From CG2-30-44-17 sp964344725 (GTDB taxonomy: Bacteria > Patescibacteriota > Gracilibacteria > UBA1369 > UBA12470): 64,000 nucleotides of DNA. The DNA lies in assembly GCA_964344725.1 (NCBI GenBank), contig CAYFOI010000003.1, positions 1-64,000 of the forward strand, read 5' to 3'. Under the pieces are notes generated by a model. That model did no database searches. It worked only from the letters and a program-made list of their open reading frames with translations, and was not told the origin of the DNA. Numbering within the stretch: position 1 is the first letter of the stretch; every line of letters starts with the position of its first letter. This document shows positions 51,151-57,206 of the stretch, piece after piece. A program made the position numbers and the translations under genes.

Positions 51151-51951
51151 ATGAAAAACGATATACCAAAAATCTTGAAAATTGCAGAGGTTAGAGATGA
51201 AAACCCTACTGTTAAGACGTTTGTTTTCAAGGGTTATGATCTTGGGGCTAAGCCGGGGCAGTTTGTTAACTTATGGATGCCACGGGTTAATGAGAAGCCT
51301 TTTTCAGTATCTTATTGTGATGAGAACGAATTTTGGTTAACAATTGCTGCGGTTGGAGATTTTACGAAAAAATTGCATGCTGAGTTCAAGGCAGGGGATA
51401 AGGTTGGGATTCGTGGGCCTTATGGAAATGGCTACACGATCCCTGAGAATAAGAAAATCGCTCTTCTTGCTGGTGGATATGGTGCAGCGCCGCTTTATTT
51501 TACTGCTCAGGAAGCTGTAAAGAAGGGTTGTACTGTAGAGTTCGTCGTTGGAGCGCGGAATAAGGATTTACTTCTGTATTTGGATCGAATTGAGCAGGCT
51601 GAGGGTATGAATTTGCATGTTGCTACCGATGATGGATCGAGCGGTGAGCAAGGTTATAATACGCAGATTCTCGAGAAATTGATTGGTGATGTCGATATGG
51701 TTATGACTTGTGGCCCGGAGGTTATGATGAGAGCTGCTATGAATATTTGCGAAAAAGCTGGTAAGCCTATTGAGGTCTCGATTGAAAGGTATATGAAATG
51801 CGGATCTGGTGTATGTGGTAATTGTTGTGTGGATGGATTAGGGGTCCCGGTTTGCCAGAAAGGGCCTGTTATGTCTGGTGAAATGGCTCGAAAAATAAAA
51901 GGTTTGGCAGAATTTCATAGGGATAATGTTGGATTCAAGATAGTTTATTAG
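51151..51951 (+). CDS. pyrK: Dihydroorotate dehydrogenase B, electron-transfer subunit
   Basis: FAD and [2Fe-2S] partner of PyrD that passes electrons to NAD+. 266 residues: N-terminal FAD-binding barrel (GQFVNLWMPRVNEKPFSVSY), NAD-binding GGYGAAPLYFTAQEAV, and a C-terminal iron-sulphur loop with Cys spacing C-x4-C-x2-C (CGSGVCGNCC) and a fourth Cys in VPVC. It lies 76 bases after pyrD. Confidence 0.95.
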   Translation: MKNDIPKILKIAEVRDENPTVKTFVFKGYDLGAKPGQFVNLWMPRVNEKPFSVSYCDENEFWLTIAAVGDFTKKLHAEFKAGDKVGIRGPYGNGYTIPENKKIALLAGGYGAAPLYFTAQEAVKKGCTVEFVVGARNKDLLLYLDRIEQAEGMNLHVATDDGSSGEQGYNTQILEKLIGDVDMVMTCGPEVMMRAAMNICEKAGKPIEVSIERYMKCGSGVCGNCCVDGLGVPVCQKGPVMSGEMARKIKGLAEFHRDNVGFKIVY

Positions 51952-51961
51952 CGGAAGAGGG

Positions 51962-51990
51962 TTGACAGATTGCCCGGAATGAGTTATGAT
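51962..51990 (+). promoter_or_regulatory. Strong promoter of the vWA lipoprotein gene
   Basis: A consensus TTGACA (51962-51967), a 17-base spacer and TATGAT (51985-51990), 29 bases before the ATG. Confidence 0.75.
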
Positions 51991-52018
51991 TATGGTCTAG
52001 GAAGTAATATCTTCAATT

Positions 52019-52759
52019 ATGAATCAGCAGCGTAAAGGTTTAGTGCCAGAAGGGCTTAGCAGGCTTGCTAGTAGGGCTTCTACTGGTTTAATGCTGGTTG
52101 CTTCTATCGTTTTGATTGGGGCTTGTGGTGGTAATCGTTATCTTGATGCATATGATGATGATGATAACGTGGGCCGTGTTTCTGCCGGTTGTGGTGATCA
52201 GGTTAGACGTCTTCATCATTCTACGGAAGATGGTGACCGTCTTACTGATGTTGGTCGTACTATTGAAGAAGGTCTTGAGAGATATCCTGCTGATTTTTAT
52301 TTGATAGATTTGAGTGGTTCTATGGGACAGGATGTTGAAGTAATCAGAGCTCATGATTTTCCTGAAGGTGCTGAGGTTTGGGCCTTTAATGCAGGAATGC
52401 TTTTCAAGCTTTTTGAACCGTCTATATCGTATTCTTCGGGAGATACTCCATTGTGGCAATGTTTAGATCGTCTTATCGATCATTATTTGCAAGATCCTGA
52501 TGGCAAGGAGCTTACTGTGATGACTGATGGTGTTGATAATGATTTTAATAATGCTAGTGCTACTCAGACTATGGTTGATGGTATAATTAAGGATGCTAAA
52601 GGCAAGAATTTGGTTATTAATATGGTTGCTGCTGGTGATTATACCTATGCTCCACAGGGAGTTGTTGATACTATGATGAAGATTCCTAATGAGACTGGTG
52701 GTGGACATTTTATTAGAGGTTTTGAGGAGGATGATAAAGATAAAAGGGAGAGTATATAG
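52019..52759 (+). CDS. Lipoprotein with von Willebrand factor A domain
   Basis: 246 residues. Signal peptide with lipobox LIGAC (Cys36), an acidic stretch (DAYDDDD), and a vWA domain with an intact MIDAS: Asp97/Ser99/Ser101 in DLSGSM, Thr143 in GDTPLW and Asp170 in TDGVDN. vWA/MIDAS domains bind metal and protein ligands, so this is probably a surface receptor or adhesin tethered to the membrane. It has its own strong promoter and lies between pyrK and pyrE without obvious metabolic connection. Confidence 0.85.
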   Translation: MNQQRKGLVPEGLSRLASRASTGLMLVASIVLIGACGGNRYLDAYDDDDNVGRVSAGCGDQVRRLHHSTEDGDRLTDVGRTIEEGLERYPADFYLIDLSGSMGQDVEVIRAHDFPEGAEVWAFNAGMLFKLFEPSISYSSGDTPLWQCLDRLIDHYLQDPDGKELTVMTDGVDNDFNNASATQTMVDGIIKDAKGKNLVINMVAAGDYTYAPQGVVDTMMKIPNETGGGHFIRGFEEDDKDKRESI

Positions 52760-52822
52760 TTTTCTCTTTTTTTGAAGATGTGGCATAATGCGCAGCGTCT
52801 CTATTCGCTTAATCTTCAAAAA

Positions 52823-53470
52823 ATGGAAAATGTATCAAAGGAAGTTGCTGGTGCTTTGCTTGGTATTGGCGCTGTGAAAGTTAGTATGGATCCGCCGTTT
52901 CAGTGGGTTTCTGGAATAAAATCTCCTGTTTATTGTGATAATCGCATGATGATTTCGCATGTTGCTGAGAGACAAATCGTTGTTGATGCTTTTAAGAAAA
53001 TGGTTGCAGATCTTGATTATGATCCTGATTACATTGGTGGAACTGCTACTGCAGCTATACCTTGGGCTGGATTTTTGGCTCAGGAACTAGGCAAGCCAAT
53101 GATTTATATTCGTCCTAAAAAGAAGGAGCATGGTGCTGGTAAGCAGATTGAAGGTGATCTTGAAGCTGGCAAAAAGGTTCTTATAATTGAAGATCTTATT
53201 TCTACTGGCGGAAGTAGTGTTCGTGCTGCGCAGGCTGTTCGTGAAGAAGGCCAGTGTGAAGTGAGCGACATTTTCGCAATTGTTACTTGGGAAATGGGTA
53301 AATCTAAAACTGCTTTCGAAGAGGCTGGTATCAATTTAACAACACTTACTGGTTTTACTGACCTAATTGGCCTTGCTGAGGAGAGATCTGATATTACTTC
53401 TGAACAAGCTGGGATGATTCATAAGTTCAAGGAAGATCCTGCTGGATGGTGGGATGTAGTATCGTCTTAA
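52823..53470 (+). CDS. pyrE: Orotate phosphoribosyltransferase
   Basis: Joins orotate and PRPP to OMP, step 5 of UMP synthesis. 215 residues: SGIKSPVYCDNRMMISH, GTATAAIPWAGFLAQEL, YIRPKKKEHGAGKQIEG (flexible loop) and the PRPP-binding VLIIEDLISTGGSSVRAA. I start at the ATG at 52823 (MENVSKEV), which gives the normal family length; an in-frame ATG at 52772 adds 17 unlikely residues. Its last 10 bases and stop codon form the left arm of a palindrome. Confidence 0.95.
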   Translation: MENVSKEVAGALLGIGAVKVSMDPPFQWVSGIKSPVYCDNRMMISHVAERQIVVDAFKKMVADLDYDPDYIGGTATAAIPWAGFLAQELGKPMIYIRPKKKEHGAGKQIEGDLEAGKKVLIIEDLISTGGSSVRAAQAVREEGQCEVSDIFAIVTWEMGKSKTAFEEAGINLTTLTGFTDLIGLAEERSDITSEQAGMIHKFKEDPAGWWDVVSS

Positions 53471-53551
53471 TGATTCTCGCTCCCGAGAAAGGCCTAATCC
53501 CGCTTTGCGGGATTGGTGTTTCTAAGATCGCTCTAATCATTAAGACGATAC
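53459..53551 (+). repeat. Palindromic element, family B (pyrE site)
   Basis: Arms GTATCGTCTTAATGATT (53459-53475, including the pyrE stop codon) and AATCATTAAGACGATAC (53535-53551), 17 of 17 complementary. Inside are CTCGCTCCCGAGAAA and TTTCTAAGATCGCTCT with an inner stem AATCCCGC/GCGGGATT (53496-53514). The right arm is an inverted copy of the end of pyrE. It may also terminate pyrE. Confidence 0.85.
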
Positions 53552-53571
53552 TTGATGTTGATTAGAGCTTA

Positions 53572-53644
53572 TGATTTAGGGTGTAGGATTATTGTGCGAC
53601 TTGATATATACTCCTCCATGCCTAATTTACTAACCTACTAATCA
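53572..53644 (+). repeat. TAG/CTA-type spacer repeat before pyrF
   Basis: TTTAGGGTGTAGGATT, then CCTAATTTACTAACCTACTA running to the pyrF start codon. Confidence 0.6.
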
Positions 53645-54601
53645 ATGAACTTCGCTGACAAACTTATCAAAGCTGTCCAAGAGAAAGGGAACCCAATCTG
53701 TGTCGGTCTAGATCCTCGTTTAGGGCAGATCCCTGGTCAAATAATTTCCAAGATTACCAAAGAAAAAGGGCAGACTAAGGAGGCTGCGGCTGAATGTTTT
53801 CTTGAGTTTAATAAGGGAATTATAGATGCGGTCTGCGATATCGTACCTGCCTGCAAGCCTCAGATTGCCTTTTATGAGCAGTATGGATTCGCGGGATATT
53901 GGGCTTATGAGGAGACTTGTAAATATGCTCAGGAAAAAGGTTTGATTGTAATTGCTGATGCCAAGCGTAATGATATTGGCTCAACTGCACAGGGGTATGC
54001 TGGTGCTTTTCTTGGTGAAGTTGATCTTTTTGGAGCGAAAGAGTCTGGTTTGGGGGCAGATTCCTTGACCGTGAACGCATATCTTGGTTGGGATGGTATT
54101 AAGCCTTTTGTTGAGGCTTGTAGAGAGCATGGTCGAGGTATTTTCGCTCTTGTTAAGACTTCAAATCCGTCTTCTGGAGAGCTTCAGGATCAAGATTTGG
54201 TTGGAGATGGTGTTTCTGACGACTTTGCAGAAGGGGATAGAATGAAAGTTTATGAACTTATGGCTCACTATATTGATTCTTGGGGGGCTGATGTTGTTGG
54301 AGAGAGTGGATACTCGAGTGTGGGTGCTGTAGTTGGGGCTACTTATCCTGAGCAGGCGAAAGTTCTTAGGAAAATGATGCCGAAATCTATATTTTTGGTC
54401 CCTGGTTATGGTGCTCAAGGTGGAGGGGCTGCTGATGTTAAGCCTTGTTTTAATGAAGATGGCCTGGGTGCTGTTGTTAATTCGAGTCGGGGGATTATCT
54501 TTGCTTATGAAAAAATGGATAAGTTCGATGCCGAAAGTTATGCTGATGCAGCGAGGGCTGCATGTGAGACGATGAAGGAAGATTTGGCATCTATTTTTTA
54601 G
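53645..54601 (+). CDS. pyrF: Orotidine 5'-phosphate decarboxylase (type 2)
   Basis: Decarboxylates OMP to UMP, the last step of the pathway. 318 residues, the longer type 2 family: PICVGLDPRLGQIP, KPQIAFYEQYGFAG, the catalytic DAKRNDIGSTAQGYA (Lys and paired Asp), NAYLGWDGIKPF, FALVKTSNPSSGELQD, and FLVPGYGAQGG. It completes a set lacking only carB. Confidence 0.96.
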   Translation: MNFADKLIKAVQEKGNPICVGLDPRLGQIPGQIISKITKEKGQTKEAAAECFLEFNKGIIDAVCDIVPACKPQIAFYEQYGFAGYWAYEETCKYAQEKGLIVIADAKRNDIGSTAQGYAGAFLGEVDLFGAKESGLGADSLTVNAYLGWDGIKPFVEACREHGRGIFALVKTSNPSSGELQDQDLVGDGVSDDFAEGDRMKVYELMAHYIDSWGADVVGESGYSSVGAVVGATYPEQAKVLRKMMPKSIFLVPGYGAQGGGAADVKPCFNEDGLGAVVNSSRGIIFAYEKMDKFDAESYADAARAACETMKEDLASIF

Positions 54602-54622
54602 TTTTCTCTTCTGGACAACGGG

Positions 54623-54650
54623 TTGACAAATAGACATGAGGGCGTAAAAT
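54623..54650 (+). promoter_or_regulatory. Probable promoter of the 54677 gene
   Basis: TTGACA (54623-54628), a 16-base spacer and TAAAAT (54645-54650), 26 bases before the ATG. Confidence 0.65.
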
Positions 54651-54676
54651 GTTTCCTTGCCTTTTAATGAATATGT

Positions 54677-55693
54677 ATGTCCCGAGAATCTGGTTTTACG
54701 GTTGTTCCGGAGGGTGCGGAGCGTGTAAAAGTTTTTATTATTACGGGGACGGAATGTTGTGATGAAGGCTTGTGTTTGTATCGAGAACTATATACAAGGT
54801 TATTCCAGAGTGCTGGTATTTCTCCTGAGAATATTGTTATTTGTAGTACTTGTTTCAATTGGCTAGATATTATGAAGTCTGAGTGGGAAGGAGAGGATTC
54901 TCCGAAAATTGTGTTGGTTGAATACGGTTCTAGTCGTGGTATGTTTATTAATTTTAATGATTTTTGTTGTTTGCCAGAGGGTAGGGTTGCGACTATTTCT
55001 TTTGAAGAGGCTGTCAAAGTTGGTTCAAGTTTTACTTCTCATGAAAAAATGTTTGTGGTGGCAGGTAAACCTTTTAAGATTGCGGGCTTTGTTGCTTTGA
55101 TTGGGTCTTGTATTAAGTTTGTTGTTGATGGCAGAGGTATTGCGGATGACGAATTGTCTTCTATCGAGGGTAATTATGGTGTTGATGAAGTTGAGCCGGG
55201 GTCTATGCTTGATCTTAAGCGTGGTAGGCATTTAGTTGTGCCTAGTGAGTTACCGGCGCGAGTTATGACGAGTAGTGACTTTTTTAAATCTACAAATAGG
55301 CATCTTGGTGATGGTCTCGTTTCTGTTGAATTGGATGAAGAACAGGATTCTCGTGTTTGGCGAGAAATTTTATATGGGTATTTAACTTCGAGTATTTTCC
55401 GAGAATATTTGCAAAGCGCTCCTCATTTATTTGCTCGCGACTTTTTGAGCACGACTAATTTGGTTTTTTGGAGAATGATTTTTGCGGAAGATCCTGGTTT
55501 ATATGCTGATTACGAAGATTTGTTTTTTGAAATTGAAGAGCTTTATAATTGGGCTACGCGTGGGGGCGAGGGAGATGAAAGGTGGTCGCGTTTTTGTGCT
55601 GCTATGAGAGATTTGTTTTTTGATCCTTCTTGTAAGGGTGTGTTTCGAGGATTTTTGAGTACTCTCGAAGCTTCATTTAGGGATTCTGCGTGA
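54677..55693 (+). CDS. Hypothetical protein, 338 residues
   Basis: No family recognised and no signal peptide. The N-terminal half is alpha/beta with strands VKVFIITGTECC, IVICSTC, PKIVLVEYGSSRG and KMFVVAGKPFKIA, reminiscent of a Rossmann-like layout and rich in Cys. The C-terminal half is helical and aromatic (FREYLQSAPHLFARDFLSTT, DYEDLFFEIEELYNWATRGG). It has its own promoter, ends in TGA and converges within 2 bases on the next gene. Confidence 0.65.
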   Translation: MSRESGFTVVPEGAERVKVFIITGTECCDEGLCLYRELYTRLFQSAGISPENIVICSTCFNWLDIMKSEWEGEDSPKIVLVEYGSSRGMFINFNDFCCLPEGRVATISFEEAVKVGSSFTSHEKMFVVAGKPFKIAGFVALIGSCIKFVVDGRGIADDELSSIEGNYGVDEVEPGSMLDLKRGRHLVVPSELPARVMTSSDFFKSTNRHLGDGLVSVELDEEQDSRVWREILYGYLTSSIFREYLQSAPHLFARDFLSTTNLVFWRMIFAEDPGLYADYEDLFFEIEELYNWATRGGEGDERWSRFCAAMRDLFFDPSCKGVFRGFLSTLEASFRDSA

Positions 55694-55694
55694 T

Positions 55695-56213
55695 TTAAGC
55701 CGCAGGTGGCATATATATTTCAATGCCAAAAATCATTTCTAAATGGGTTTTGATACGGTTGTAACCTTCTGATAGTTGGTGCGGTAAAACTACTAAATCT
55801 TTCGGTTCGACTCCTGTAATAGCTGCCAATATTTGAAAAGCTTCTCTTTCGTCATCACTTTTGGTTAATTTTTCCATTGCTATAGTTATACATATATCTA
55901 TTAATTCTCTTAGGGTTGTTGGTGTATCTCGTTCTTCTAAATTGATTTGTAAATATCTTTTAAGGAATCTTATTGCTCCAGATCTTGCCCCGGGGTCTCT
56001 GTTTACGGAATCCGAGAGGGCTAATGCTGCGTTCCATGCTAATCTTCTTCGTGCTTCGGTAATTTCTTCTTCCTCAATTTCAAATCCTCTTCCTAATGTT
56101 TCTATTCTTCTTTCTTCCTCGTCAAAATCTAGCGGTACTTGGCTAATAGGCAATCGTTTTATACGTGGCGGAGGAAAAGTTATGATAGTTCCTTCTTCTT
56201 GTGTTTTGCGCAT
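55695..56213 (-). CDS. Hypothetical helical protein, 172 residues
   Basis: No family recognised. Charged helices (FDEEERRIETLGRGFEIEEE, EITEARRRLAWNAALALSDS) and a leucine-rich middle (TLRELIDICITIAMEKLTKS). No signal peptide. It is upstream of, and convergent with, the 54677 gene (2-base gap), and downstream of rsmA on the same strand with a 25-base gap, so it may be the last gene of the P-type ATPase/DUF167/rsmA unit. Confidence 0.65.
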   Translation of the reverse strand: MRKTQEEGTIITFPPPRIKRLPISQVPLDFDEEERRIETLGRGFEIEEEEITEARRRLAWNAALALSDSVNRDPGARSGAIRFLKRYLQINLEERDTPTTLRELIDICITIAMEKLTKSDDEREAFQILAAITGVEPKDLVVLPHQLSEGYNRIKTHLEMIFGIEIYMPPAA

Positions 56214-56238
56214 GTTGTGTCAACTAAGGTTGTCGATT

Positions 56239-56985
56239 CTATAGCAACCTTTCCCAATCTGCAAGTGATAACTCTTGTGCGCGGGCGTTTTTGTTTAATT
56301 CGAGTTTTTCTAAGATTTCTTCGTCGATTCCGAGATTTTTTGCGAGTTTTTTTCTTTTGTGAGCAAACCCTTTATGGACGAGGGTGAAAAGTTTTTCTAG
56401 GTCTTTATCGTTTACCAGTGGCTTATCGATTTCTATATTTAGTATTGCTGAATTTACTTTTGGTGCTGGTTTGAAGTGTGAAGGGGGGACTTTGGAAATT
56501 ATTTTTGGTTTACCAAAGGCTTGAATGTCAATTGCGAGGACATTCAAGTTTCCGGGTTTAGCACAAGCTTTTTGGGCTACTTCGCGTTGGACTAGGAGTG
56601 TCATTTGGGTTGGTCTGCGATCTTGTGGTTGGTGACGCAGAAAATGATTAATGATAGGGGAGGTGATGTAGTATGGGATGTTTGCGACAAGTTTGTATGG
56701 ACCCTTTGGTGGAGTGAAATCGAGTGCATCTTGGTGTAATAAATTTAAATTAGGGAATTTTTTTTCAAGTTCAGGGATTAGATCTTTGTCGAGTTCGATT
56801 GCTGTGACTTTTTTGGTTTTTTTAAGTAGTTCTGCGGTTAGAATCCCGTGGCCTGGGCCAATCTCTATGACGTGGTCTTCTTCTGAAATATTTGCAGCTT
56901 TAAGAATCTTCGCGAGGGTATTGCGATTTATTAAGAAGTTTTGTCCTAGATGTTTCTTTGGTTTGATGATTTGGAGTTTTAGAAT
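56239..56985 (-). CDS. rsmA: 16S rRNA (adenine1518/1519-N6)-dimethyltransferase, no canonical start codon
   Basis: Dimethylates two adjacent adenines near the 3' end of 16S rRNA. The frame encodes the whole enzyme: KPKKHLGQNFLINRNTLAKI at the N-terminus, SAM motif VIEIGPGHGILTAELL, VTAIELDKDLIPEL, NIPYYITSPIINHFL (catalytic N-[IL]-PY) and a full C-terminal domain, ~248 residues. There is no in-frame ATG, GTG or TTG between the upstream in-frame stop and KPKKHLGQ; the first is the internal ATG at 56604, after the catalytic motif. I place the start at ATT (56985-56983), overlapping the end of the DUF167 gene. Other possibilities are an ATC codon, a frame change from the DUF167 gene, or an inactivated gene. 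Confidence 0.8.
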   Translation of the reverse strand: MLKLQIIKPKKHLGQNFLINRNTLAKILKAANISEEDHVIEIGPGHGILTAELLKKTKKVTAIELDKDLIPELEKKFPNLNLLHQDALDFTPPKGPYKLVANIPYYITSPIINHFLRHQPQDRRPTQMTLLVQREVAQKACAKPGNLNVLAIDIQAFGKPKIISKVPPSHFKPAPKVNSAILNIEIDKPLVNDKDLEKLFTLVHKGFAHKRKKLAKNLGIDEEILEKLELNKNARAQELSLADWERLL

Positions 56986-57206
56986 TCTATTTTGATAAGT
57001 TTAAGTGGGTCCGATTTGCCGCTTACGATTGTTATTGCGCTTTTGTCGACTTCGAAATGCTTTGCTAGGAATTTAATGAGCTCTTTGTTGGCTTTGCCTT
57101 TTTCAGGTGGTGCTGCTACGCGGATTTTGATTGTTCCGTCGTCGAGAGTGTCAACGATTTCTGTTTTTGGGCTTTTTGGCAAAACTTTTACTCGAATATA
57201 CTTCAC
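56979..57206 (-). CDS. DUF167 (YggU-like) protein
   Basis: 75 residues matching the compact DUF167 family: IRVKVLPKSPKTEIVDTLDD, GTIKIRVAAPPEKGKANKEL (the core AP..GKAN motif) and FEVDKSAITIVSGKSDPLKL. Function unknown; it is widespread in bacteria and archaea. Its start overlaps the end of the P-type ATPase gene by 4 bases, and its stop overlaps the start of rsmA, so translational coupling is likely. Confidence 0.88.
   Translation of the reverse strand: MKYIRVKVLPKSPKTEIVDTLDDGTIKIRVAAPPEKGKANKELIKFLAKHFEVDKSAITIVSGKSDPLKLIKIEF

Noticed and set aside
53459..53551. Palindromes as integron attC sites
   Set aside because: They follow gene ends and have one-sided extra bases as attC sites do, but I see no RYYYAAC/GTTRRRY pairs, no integrase, and the genes are housekeeping genes.
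56239..56604. Short gene starting at the ATG at 56604
   Set aside because: It would encode only the C-terminal third of RsmA; the same frame upstream encodes all SAM-binding motifs, so the short form is not the gene.
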